In this document: piece by piece, positions 1 to 10,419 of the stretch
Layout: every line of letters starts with the position of its first letter
Position numbering within the stretch: the stretch's first letter is position 1
Source: Synchiropus splendidus
Lineage: Eukaryota; Chordata; Actinopteri; Syngnathiformes; Callionymidae
Reading direction: 5' to 3'
Length of the DNA: 64,000 nt
Assembly: GCF_027744825.2 (NCBI RefSeq)
Contig: NC_071334.1
Location: 70,810,937 to 70,874,936 of the forward strand
Notes under the pieces: model-generated
Seen by the model: only the letters and a program-made list of their open reading frames with translations
Database searches by the model: none
Told to the model about the DNA's origin: nothing
Translations under genes and position numbers: made by a program

Positions 1-2339
1 GGAGCTGAGCTGAAGGAAGAGCTGAGCCAGAAGACCTGTGGTCACCAGCTTTGGAGCGACCCACAGAACAAGAGTTTCTCTGAGAGAGAAGCAGGAGAGG
101 ACAGCTGAGGTGGGGACCTTCAGAAGAGGAGCGTGTTGGGCAAAGAACTTCAGAAATGATCAAGGGACGAGGCATGACTCGGACTGGATTCTCGCCGTCT
201 GACCTCTGGTCTGGACGTCTCAGGCCGATGGTGTTGGAGCTGGCAGCCCTGCTTCACCTGGGAGGAGGCCCGGGGCAGACCTGGGTCGGGTTGGAGATGG
301 GGCCACGTTGTCTTCACCGCACCTCAACTGCACGTGTCGTTTCCCTCACTGCCTGTTCTGCCACTGCCTCCCTCCGAGTTACACGGATAGCGATCGATCC
401 TAGGAGCATGAGGGGGCGCCGCGGAGCGTGATTGAAATTTGAGCGTGCATCTCAGCAGCGCTCCAGAGGTCAAGTGTTTATTGATGCCTACGATTGGCTG
501 GAGATCAATCACATGCTCCCAAATGGGCTGAGAAGTGATGGGGGGTCACTTGAGTCAATAGGTCACTTGTCTGAAGAGCGTCTGGAATTCAGGCTGGGAT
601 CCAGTGTGGAATCACTGTGTTTGCTCTGCTTAGAGAGCGGCCTTCCCGAAGGGCTGCTCCTTCTGTTCGCCGCGTCGCAGGGATAAACGAGTGGGGGGGC
701 GGCGGCAGATGGAGAGGAATGTGGACGCAAGCAGCACGTGGCTCCATCAGCGCGTCGGCCCTGTCAATTCACTTTATAGTCCAGGCACAAACCTCCCTTT
801 CCTGAGTGAGCCCCTGTCTCTGTGATCATCAGGGGCAGGGCGGGGGGCGGCGAGGCGGGGGGCGGAGTCCTGGTCCTGATGACCTCGGCTCAGCACGGAA
901 GCCTTCGCTTCAGACTCCAGGACGTGTCGACACGATCCACTCACATGAACACCCCGATTCTCATTTGTAACCATTCAGAACCGTTTGGCAACTCGCTGTT
1001 TTGAAGCTTTTACTGAATGAATTCACCACATTTGTCCTACCTTACTGACTCCATGAAATTCCAATATACATGACAGCGTCATTTGCAACAATTCCATCTG
1101 CAGCAGAAATACATGTTAGAAACCTGATGAAAGTCAAACTGTGATGTCTGCAACGGATCACATGATCACTAAAATCATTTTGAAGCCATTTTAAATCCAA
1201 CTGTGGCCCCAAAACTGGGAATCCAATGGTGAAACAGTAAGCGATTCTCACCGCTAGTTCAGACGTTCACCCCTCAGCCCGTCCCAAGGTGGCGTGCAGG
1301 GGCCCCAGACTCGGCTCTCCCCAGACCCCTGCCAACACCGGAGCCAGGCCCAGGTCCCTCTTCGTGGCCCCGGACTGGACTGAGGGTCATCTTCAGTCAC
1401 CAGAGCTGAGTCAGAAGACAGAGGCTGACCCACTGACCCTGGGCTCCTCCTGCTGCGGAGTGATCCACAGAGAAGCTCAGTCATCAGGGAGGGACTCGGA
1501 GGGGAGCCACTCATCCCAGGCAGATTTGGAGGGTGGTGTCGTCGGCTGCCTTGGCTCTCACGTCTGACTTCCACAGCTGGTGTCGCCACCCTCCGCTGCG
1601 CCTGTTTGACTGACACGATGGCGCTAACAGCCTGTCTCCATCCTCCATCATGAATTAAACAGGACACCGCTGAGTGCTCTTCCCTTCGCTCACATAATCA
1701 ATGCCTGCAGCCGATTGGCTCCCGGATGAAGTCGGCGCTGCCTCGCTCCTGTAAACCTGCGGTGATGAAGGGCTGAGTCAGAGCTCAGGGCCTGCGCACC
1801 ACCTCCGGCTCCGGCCGCTGGATATGCCGTGATATTTGTGTCAATATTTGTTCTCATCCTGGCTGCCAGGTGTCAGCTGCATCAGTGGGATCAGTGGAGC
1901 AGGAGCTCCTGCACTGACAGAGGTTCCCTGCTGTCTGGAGAGGAAACTGGTCCCTTCAATTATATATATATATATATACACACACTTAACCCCAAAATAA
2001 TTCATACCTCTGTCAAAAACAAAGTATTCCTTGACTTTTTTCAGTTACGCATCAGTATTTCACCTTAGATTTGACATAAATAATACATGTGGACAAGTCT
2101 GGAACCATGGCCAGTCATGTCATGTGAGGTGACACTGGGCAAGGTCTTCAATTATGCTTCAGCAACAAAGCCACCGTGTCCAAAACGATTCACGGCCCAG
2201 TGATACTAAGACCACAGGATAGTCACAGGATATGCAGAGAGGACAAACTGTCGTCTGAGTTCGCGCTTTGTTCTGTACCCAGTTTTCTGACTATTAAAGT
2301 TGACATCTCAGTCATTTTCAAGTCAACGCAAGACTTGCC
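1..2339. other. Intergenic, no gene seen
   Basis: No exon with a recognisable protein match or a consistent pair of splice sites was found on either strand. The open frames here are short and overlap on both strands, as expected by chance in GC-rich DNA. A short (TA)n tract lies at about 1,960-1,984 and runs into a few CA steps. The segment near 250-290 resembles the 'gaggaggccccggggc' core that is duplicated around the end of mctp1. Confidence 0.5.
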
Positions 2340-2470
2340 ATGGCAAAGACCAAAGAGCTCAGTCAGGACATTCCAGGTGCCAGTAGCAACGGTGCAAAGT
2401 GTCGTCCGGAAGCACCATAAAGTTCACACCGTCAAGCAGCCTGAACTGGGCTTCTACATACGAACTGGGA
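2340..2470 (+). pseudogene. Decayed Tc1-like transposase fragment
   Basis: The frame from the ATG at 2,340 reads MAKTKELSQD, which matches the usual N-terminus of fish Tc1-family transposases. It then loses homology and stops. From about 2,371 a different frame reads VPVATVQSVVRK followed by a TVK segment, resembling the end of the second helix-turn-helix of the paired-like DNA-binding domain. The roughly 30 residues normally between these blocks are missing, so I infer an internal deletion with a frame change. No DDE catalytic domain or terminal repeat was seen nearby. It can no longer code for a transposase. The family call rests on remembered motif similarity; chance is possible because both blocks are short. 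Confidence 0.5.
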
Positions 2471-4584
2471 GTCGCCACCTCAAGCTCAGTCCAGGCCCCT
2501 CTCCGGACACCTGAGTCCATTTCCACATGGAGCACCTCTCGCTCCGCCTCTCTGTCCTCAGAGCTGAGACTCACATTCATTCTCTGGATTCCACTCGGTT
2601 CCCTTCCAACGGCAGCAGCAAGCTTGGCTCGTTCCAGTGCAAGTGTCCCGTTTCTTTCAGGCCTGCGTGCTCGTCACTGCGGGGAACGCCACTTCAGCGT
2701 ACACATGCTTGAGTCTGGGCCGTGGACTCTGAGTTTTCAGGCCGGATTTGGCCTGTGGAAAGGGTGATGGCCAGGAGAGGTCCTCACAAGGAGAGAGAGA
2801 GGAGTGTGTGTGTGCTGTGATATCAGAACGACTGAGTACAACATCCAAAACGTCACCTGATCTCCGGGAAAGTGAAGTGCGGTCACCCAAAAGTCACTGC
2901 GGCGCTGCGCATCTCTGGGACGCTGAGACAGAAGCGCAGGGTTTTCTCCGCCCACCTTCTCTTTCTCTGTGTAAATAAGGCCGGCGTGAGGCGCCCTGCC
3001 TCTTTCATTTCTGCCGGCAAGATGGATGACACCAGAAGCAACAGTCCATCCATTATTGATGGCCGTCGTCAAAGGGAAGCTGGATGTTGGGGAGGAGAAG
3101 CTTCTGGCTGCCGACACGACAGTCAAACACAGGTGCCGAAGCTCCAGTATTGACAGCCTCCTGACGGCTCATCGATCGATGGCGCCACCTGCCACCAGAC
3201 GCCGGGCAGATGTTCACCTGACAGGGTCTTCAGGGTCCAGGGCTACTGAGACGGGACAGATGCTCTCGTGTTCCTGGGTCGGGTCGCGGGGGCAGCAGTG
3301 TCGGCAGAAACACCTGGGCTCCCTGGAACACCTCAGCGGGGTGACACCTGGAGGTCAAAAGTTTGGCGTCCCAGTGGCAGGGAGAACTGAAGGGGTTCGG
3401 GAAGAGAACTGGCTGGCACAGAGGAAGTTTAGTTCCCAAATCCACACTTCAGAGCTGCTGACATCTAGTGGCCTGGGGCAAAGGTGCGAGCCTGGCGTGG
3501 CTCGAGGGAAGCCTCCCTCTGGTGAGTCTCAGGTCAACTGTGTGAGAGTTGGCAGCCCTGGAGAAACCTCCTGAGACAGAAGCCTTTCTAAGCTTCAGCC
3601 GTGCCTCATGCTCTAGACCAGACTCCAGACCAGGGCCTGTCCAGTCTAGTCTAGTCTACTCTAGTCTACTCTAGTCTAGTCTAACTAGCCTGCACAGCTG
3701 ACATCAGGAGGTGATGGGGGGTCCATGACCCCATGGATCCTAAGAGTCAGGCAGCCAATAACATGGAGCCTTCATTCCAAGAGGAGGGAGTCAGGGACCC
3801 TGGAGAACGGGGAGTCCTGCTCATGAAAAGAAGGGGAGGGGAGCAGCTGCTGGCCAGGTGAAGGTGAAGGTGATCTAGATGTGGAGGTGAGGGAGCAGGC
3901 AGGGTGACACACTGGAGGCCGCTGTCCTGATGTCCGGGGACTCACGAGTCACAGCCTCTTTGATGGAGACGTCGGCACATGAGCCGCGTAGCATGGAGCG
4001 AACTCTCTTTCCACCAAGTCCGAGTAGATCATTCCGACCTGATGACTTCATCAGGCGCCCCCTGGTGGATACAGAGTATTAGCCGCGCCCCTGAAAAGAG
4101 GCTGAACATGGCTGTTTGTTCCGGCCTCCATCCACCGACCCAGCGTCTTCATTCCCGACTCTGCAGCTGGGTGGCGCTGCGCGGCCCTCAGCTCCAGAGG
4201 GACGGCCGGGCGATGTTGGGCATCTGACTCCCACCACGCAGAAATCTGGGCCTGATAAAGGTATCCAAGTGCAGATGGCCAGTTTTCATGAACGCGCTGA
4301 GCAAATTGGAGCTGTTCATAGTTATTGCTCAGCAGATGCCCACGATGTTGAGGTGCTAAATTATCACTTGCTTGTAAAAGTGGTCGCAGCAGCATCTGCT
4401 CGCCTCAGTTTTCACGCAAACATGGAGGGAATTAAAGTCACTGTGAGGGATGAAAACAGGGGGTCGGGATGGAAGAAGAGAGAAACACACTCACATGAGG
4501 ACGCGGCGTGGGACTCAGGACTTGGACTGGATGAGAACCTCCGTTTCCTCTGAGGGAGTCAATGTCAGGTCCAGGTCAGAGGGA
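2471..4584. other. Intergenic, simple repeats only
   Basis: No gene is supported. A degenerate CTAGT/CTACT repeat occupies about 3,643-3,682. A short piece near 2,745-2,815 (aaagggtgatggcc, then aggtcctcacaagga) belongs to the dispersed 'GTGGGGACC' family described at other positions. Confidence 0.45.
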
Positions 4585-4870
4585 CACGAGGGCACCAAGT
4601 CACACACTGTGTTGAGAGTGAACACTGCCACCTGCTGGACAGTAACCGACTCGACAGACTGAGCTGACACTGACTTGATGACCTGGCGTCTGCAACAACA
4701 TCACTGAAGTCTCTGCATTCATATTGTGTTATTCCACATCTGTAGATCATGTCAACACCTGTGAACATCTCAGTGAAGACCACGTGACGGAGGATGCTGG
4801 TGGACATCACGCGACTGTCTTCAAGCGGGATCGCTCTGTGAGCTGGGCGCGTGTGCGGGCGCATCGGTGT
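4585..4870 (+). repeat. Dispersed repeat R1, copy a
   Basis: This segment is strongly similar to 24,767-25,062 in the same orientation. Shared blocks include 'actgccacctgctggacag', 'taaccgactcgac', 'ctggcgtctgcaacaacat', 'cactgaagtct' and, about 150 bp on, 'gcgggcgcatcggtgt'. Copy a has a small insertion (agactgag) after the cgactcgac block. No protein, terminal repeat or tail was recognised, so the element class is unknown. Confidence 0.75.
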
Positions 4871-5527
4871 CGCGGGGCCCTCATGATGGTGAAAACTCCA
4901 TGAGACGAGTATTTGAGAGGAACCATCCAGTGTTGATGATGCCAGTGTCAACACAGTGTGTCACTGGGTCCAGGCGCTCAATGATGCCGCAGCCACGAGT
5001 CACGAGGAAGGAATCGCACATAATAATAAGATGGTTGTTACATGAAACTTTTTCTTATTCGTAGTGTTTTGAGCCCCATGTTGGTGAGCCCTGGTGTAGC
5101 GCGTCCAACACGTGGAATAGGTCGCGACATCGTGGCCTCCTGTTGCCCATCAGGGTCGTCCCTCCCCACAGGAACTCACGCTTCACCCCCAGGGCTGGAT
5201 CGGAACCAGCGAGGCGCCGCAGTTCTCCGCATTAAAGGCCACTTCTCTTTCCACTCTGGAGACATCCAGCGGCCTCGCCACCACCTGCTGCGCCAGCGAG
5301 ATGCTCTGCCATTATCGGGCCCATCAGACTCTTCAAACCGCGCTGAAACGACACACTCAGGTCGCTCAGCTGTCTCCGGAAATGACGAGGGCCATGAGTG
5401 CTGCGGGAGGCCAGGACGGAGTCGGCACAGACCTCAGGCGACGCCCTCTGCTGAGCGGGGCCGCCGGCCTCAGTGCGTCGAACAGGTGGACCCGGGGGGG
5501 ACACATTCAACAGAAGTGACTCGTGAT

Positions 5528-5650
5528 CTCATTCGTGTTCAATAACCATACTCTGGTCAACAAAGCAAAACCCAGTGAAATGACATGAAACCATGTGATC
5601 AGCGCCAAGATGTCCATCTGTCGTGGAACAGTCCAACCAGCAGCAGAAGC
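5528..5650 (+). repeat. Dispersed repeat R2, copy a
   Basis: It matches 23,577-23,700 in the same orientation through 'gtgttcaataaccatact', 'catgaaaccatgtgatc' and 'gtccaaccagcag', with divergent sequence between them. The element class is unknown. It lies just upstream of the MITE at 5,784. Confidence 0.7.
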
Positions 5651-5783
5651 AGGTGAAATTTACTCAAGGAACAAAGAAGGAAAAACACACCTGATGCAAA
5701 CTGTTGAGGAAATTCACAATATCATAAAACAAGTCAATATGATGACACACTACTGCCACCACATGTGGCTCATGTATTAGAGC

Positions 5784-6006
5784 ACAGGCGTCGAGCCGGT
5801 CCTCACAGGGCCGCAGAGTGCTGGCTGGCAACCAAGAGGAGACCTACTCACCAGTCAGGTGTCTGAAGACTGGCATCAGTGGATGGTCGGTCTGGTGCTG
5901 TTGGTCTCAGCTGACGCCTGATTGGTTCACACGTTTGTGCTTTCAGGGCTGGAACAAAAACCTGCAGCCACTGCGGCCCTTTAGCGGGTCAGTTCGACAC
6001 CCCTGC
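5784..6006. mobile_element. hAT-like MITE, 223 bp, with 8-bp TSD
   Basis: The element is bounded by the direct repeat attagagc at 5,776-5,783 and again at 6,007-6,014, an 8-bp target-site duplication as made by hAT-superfamily transposases. The ends are imperfect inverted repeats: the left end reads caggcgtcgagc and the right end in reverse reads caggggtgtcgaac. Both continue into 'agggccgcag' a little further in. No coding capacity is present, so it must have moved with a transposase supplied elsewhere. The central part includes 'ctgattggttcacacg'. The superfamily is inferred from TSD length and the CAGGGGT-type terminus. Confidence 0.8.
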
Positions 6007-6014
6007 ATTAGAGC

Positions 6015-8366
6015 ATCCGGCCCTGTGGTTCAGAATCACTGCATTTTTCAGCCGCTGGAGCACGGTGAGAGTGTGTCACCTCATGTGTCCGGAGATGGAG
6101 GCGGGCGATCATGAACCATCAGAACCTGTTGAGGATCGACCAACGTGAGCAGATCACACAGATTGGCTCTATACACTATAGATCTATGCTGCGGCGCTGA
6201 CCCCTCCGTAGAAGAAGCCACACAGCTTCCTGTGGTTTTCAAACCTGATGCGCCTCCAACTTGACCACACACCTTCACCACAGAACCATGGAGTCATCCT
6301 GGTCGGACCTACGGCACCACGGAGCGAACGGAGCTAACAGGAGTAACAGAGCTAGTGGCTAACGTGACCGGTCCCTTCAAAACTTAAACTCAATGCGGAA
6401 CCAAATAAACACGCTGCAACATGTGAAAAGAGAAAGACTCATGGTTGTTATGAAGCAAAGAATGTCAAATATTCATCTGGAAATTCCCAAAAATAACAAA
6501 TTGAAATAAATAAATGACACAAAAACAATAAAATAAAATGGAAAGTTATCTCCGATAAATCAATAAATCCTGGCGTGTTTCTGCCATGTTGCCCAACCCT
6601 CTCTGGAAACACCTTCAAACAAATACATTTTCTGTGATTTGTTCCTGCAAATAGCCAAAACAGCCGAGTCTCAGTCGCCATCATTCCCCACAAATGAAAA
6701 GGGATGTTCTGCAGGACTTTGACTGAAACACACTGCTCTGGAAGCTGCAGTCATTTTCACAGCGGATTCGAAACCCTGGCAAAAGCTCTGTGATTCTTCT
6801 CTCTGTGTCGACACAAGCTCCACTGAGGAGCCGTGAGAAGGACGGCGGTGTCTTCAGCGCGGGTGAGGCGGCGTCAGCCCTCTGCCCACACCCCTCCCCC
6901 CGCCCGTTTGTCCCGGAGTCATTCATTAGCTGTTCAGTCGGCGGTGACAACACCTCAATTCCATCTGGCTCGGCGGCCTCCTGGGGGCAGCGCCGCCTGG
7001 AATGACAAGGAGCGCCGCCAGGAAGCATGTTTGCTAACCTATTACCTCGCTAACTGTGCCATGATTGATTCTGTGTCGGATTGTCGCAGATATCGCTGCG
7101 ATAAAGGGCCGGACTCTCCGGGCCAGGAGCGGCGTTCCACAGCGCAGCAGGAGCCGCCGTGTGGGAAAATCACTCTCTCAACAGGAGACGTCCTCAGCCT
7201 GCGGCCCAGTCTTGTGTGAGGAGCACGCCGGCGGGACTCTGAAAGCTTGCCGGGCGTGAAAGTGGCCATCAGGTGGCGCCGGGAGCCGTGTCCCGACGGG
7301 AACCCCCCCCCACCACCTGTTCAGCCCTTTGCGTCAGTCACTGTCGTCAGAACCGCTTCCTGAAGAAGGAGGTTTGCTCCCGAAACCTTCCGAGTCCAGG
7401 CGTCTCCAAGTGAGTCCCACTCGCTGAACTCTCCTGGACTCTGTTCTGACCCAGCCTTGAAAAGGTGAGTCCAGTGTGCCAAACTGAAGGAATCATTTTT
7501 GTGAAACCAGTTTCTGAGTCACAGAGTCACCGGGACGTGTGGGACTCGCAGCTCAAACAGGAAATAGGAACTTCCCCACTGGCACAGAGTTGCTCCATCA
7601 GATAAAAGTGTGGGACTCATCTGGATTTGTTGGATTCCCAGTTCCATGAATCTCTCCGCTGGCGAGAGCGTGTTCACGGCTCCAACATGACAGGCACCGG
7701 GTCGGACGAGGGGTCAGCCACAGGACGACCTCTCCCCAGGTCTCACTCGGATATGTGGGATTCAAAGTGCCACGAGTCCAGTTAACGCTCTGCCTGGGAG
7801 TTGAGTCACTCAAGTCACTTGAGGCACTCACTGGGATGTGAGCCAGCCACTCCGAAAGGTTTGAGTCAGACATGTACAAGTCAGTCCGAGTCCCACCTGT
7901 CCTCTTCGCCGCGTCTCTGGTTGGACTCAGGCAGCCAGCTGCTGCAGATGAGCCAGTGAGGTCCAGTTCAGAGGCTCTGATCCTAACATCGGCTGCTAAG
8001 AGCTCCGGTTCCCTCCCCTCCGCTGGCTTCTGGGACGGGCTCCAGCGTGGCTAACGTTGATGAATCGGGGCTGTAACTCGCCGCCGCCGCAGCCGAGTGC
8101 ATCTGCAAACATGCTCCTCACGGTCTCATCATCATGATGGGTGTTTTAGAGAAGTTAATGAAGAAGTCATCAGGACGTGACGAGGATTGATGCGCTGGAA
8201 ACCAGAGCAGCGCAGCAGCTATGGGGAAGCTGGAGACGGCTTCCTCCTTCCTCTCACCACCGTGCACTCAGACAGTCTGGTCACTGAGGAGGCATGAGGA
8301 CGGCGGCGTGTCGGGGAAGTCACAACTCAAGCACCTGGAGGAGGGTCCTCTGAAGATCAGGTCACC
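6015..8366. other. Intergenic, no gene seen
   Basis: No coding exon was recognised. About 6,420-6,680 is AT-rich. About 6,900-7,090 and 7,240-7,300 are GC-rich without a matching exon. From about 7,390 to 7,880 the hexamer GAGTCA and its variants are over-represented, as in other parts of the window. Confidence 0.4.
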
Positions 8367-10200
8367 GAGAGGAGAGGAGGAGGAGAGGTGAGAGAGGAGG
8401 AGGAGAGGAGAGGAGGAGGAGAGGTGAGAGAGGAGAGGAGGAGGAGAGGTGAGAGAGGAGAGGAGGAGGAGGAGAGGAGAGGAAGAGGAGAGGTGAGAGA
8501 GGAGAGGAGGAGGAGAGGTGAGAGAGGAGAGGAGAGGAGAGGAGGAGGAGAGGAGAGGAGGAGGAGAGGTGAGAGAGGAGAGGAAGAGGAGGAAGAGGAG
8601 AGGAGAGGAGAGGAGGAGGAGAGGTGAGAGAGGAGAGGAAGAGGAGAGGTGAGAGAGGAGAGGAGGAGGAGGAGAGGAGAGGAAGAGGAGAGGTGAGAGA
8701 GGAGAGGAGAGGAGGAGAGGAGAGGAGGAGAGGTGAGAGAGGAGAGGAGGAGGAGAGGAAGAGGAGAGGAAAGGAGAGGAGGAGAGGAGAGGAGGAGAGG
8801 TGAGAGAGGAGAGGAGGAGGAGAGGAAGAGGAGAGGTGAGAGAGGAGAGGAGAGGAGGAGGAGAGGTGAGAGAGGAGAGGAGGAGGAGGAGAGGTGAGAG
8901 AGGAGAGGAGGAGGAGAGGAAGAGGAGAGGTGAGAGAGAAGAGGAGAGGAGAGGAGGAGGAGAGGTGAGAGAGGAGAGGAGAGGAGAGGTGAGAGAAGAG
9001 GTGAGAGAAGAGAGGCGGAGGAGAGGAGGAGGAGAGGTGAGAGAGGAGAGGAGGAGGAGAGGTGAGAGAGAGGAGGAGGAGGAGGAGAGGCAGAGGAGAG
9101 GAAGAGGAGAGGTGAGAGAGGAGAGGAGAGGAGGAGGAGAGGAGAGGAGGAGGAGAGGTGAGAGAGGAGAGGAGAGGAGAGGAGAGGAGGAGGAGAGGTG
9201 AGAGAGGAGAGGAGAGGAGGAGGAGAGGTGAGAGAGGAGAGGAGAGGAGAGGAGGAGGAGAGGCAGAGGAGAGGAGGAGGAGAGGTGAGAGAGGAGAGGA
9301 GGAGGAGAGGTGAGAGAGAGGAGGAGGAGGAGGAGAGGCAGAGGAGAGGAAGAGGAGAGGAGGAGGAGAGGAGAGGAGGAGAGGAGGAGAAGAAGAGAAG
9401 AGGAGAGAAGAGGAGGAGGAGAGGTGAGAGAGGAGAGGAAGAGGAGAGGAGAGGAGAGGAGGAGGAGAGGCAGAGGAGAGGAGAGGAGGAGGAGAGGAGA
9501 GGAGGAGGAGAGGTGAGAGAGGAGAGAAGAGGAGGAGGAGAGGCAGAGGAGAGGAAGAGGAGAGGTGAGAGAGGAGAGGAGGAGGAGAGGTGAGAGAGAG
9601 GAGGAGGAGGAGGAGGAGAGGCAGAGGAGAGGAAGAGGAGAGGAGGAGGAGAGGAGAGGAGGAGAGGAGGAGAAGAAGAGAAGAGGAGAGAAGAGGAGGA
9701 GGAGAGGTGAGAGAGGAGAGGAAGAGGAGAGGAGAGGAGGAGGAGAAGAGGAGGAGAGGTGAGAGAGGAGAGGAGAGGAGAGGAAGAGAAGAGGCAGAGG
9801 AGAGGTGAGAGAGGAGAGGAAGAGGAGAAGAGGAGGAGAGGTGAGAGAGGAGAGGAGAGGAGAGGAAGAGAAGAGGCAGAGGAGAGGTGAGAGAGGAGAG
9901 GAGAGGAGGAGGAGAGGAGAGGAGGAGGAGAGGTGAGAGAAGAGGTGAGAGAAGAGAGGCGGAGGAGAGGAGGAGGAGAGGTGAGAGAGGAGAGGAAGAG
10001 GAGAGGAGAGGAAGAGGAGAAGAGGAGGAGAGGTGAGAGAGGAGAGGAAGAGGAGAGGAGGAGGAGTGAGGAGGAGTGGAGAGGAGAGGAGGAGGAGAGG
10101 TGAGAGAGGAGAGGAGGAGGAGTGGAGAAGGAGACGAATGAGTTTAGAAGAGAGGAGGAGGAGAGGTGAGAGAGGAGAGGGGGAGGAGTGGAAGAGGAGA
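8367..10200. repeat. Purine-only GAGAGG/GAGGTGAGAGAGG array
   Basis: For roughly 1.8 kb the + strand is almost entirely A and G. It is built from GAGAGGAGGAGGAGAGG modules separated by GTGAGAGAGGAGAGG. A longer order is visible: the block gtgagagagaggaggagg recurs at 9,062, 9,310 and 9,590, and the block agaagaagagaagagg recurs at about 9,388 and 9,671, giving a duplication of about 280 bp. The array has few stop codons in several frames and so yields frames of about 700 codons on the minus strand; these are artefacts of composition. Long purine mirror repeats of this kind can form triplex DNA. Confidence 0.95.
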
Positions 10201-10214
10201 GGTGAGTGAAGGAA

Positions 10215-10400
10215 GGGAGAAGAGTGCAGATGATGAAGAGAGGGGCCTGGGACGGAGCCCTGTGGGACACCTGTGGTTGCTGTCCAGGTGATGGGAGGAG
10301 GACGGACCGAGTCCAGGCCTGAAACCAGGAGGATGCAGGAAGTTCTGAGTTGCAAATCACAGCTCTGCCACGCGTCTTCAATAAGAGTCCAGATAAGCAA
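10215..10400 (-). pseudogene. Decayed LINE reverse-transcriptase fragment
   Basis: Read on the minus strand, the sequence encodes TTGVPQGSVPGP, close to the reverse-transcriptase motif GVPQGSVLGP that precedes the catalytic YADD block in non-LTR elements. A second minus-strand frame continues with LFIICTL, like the LLF-IYTL that normally follows, so a frameshift separates them. Upstream residues (EDAWQSCDLQLR and beyond) are compatible with degraded RT sequence. The fragment stops at the purine array, so the YADD motif and 3' end are gone. It is a different, older copy from the LINE at 26.3 kb. The assignment depends on one motif. Confidence 0.45.
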
Positions 10401-10419
10401 TAGCTGTCATCAGAGAAGA

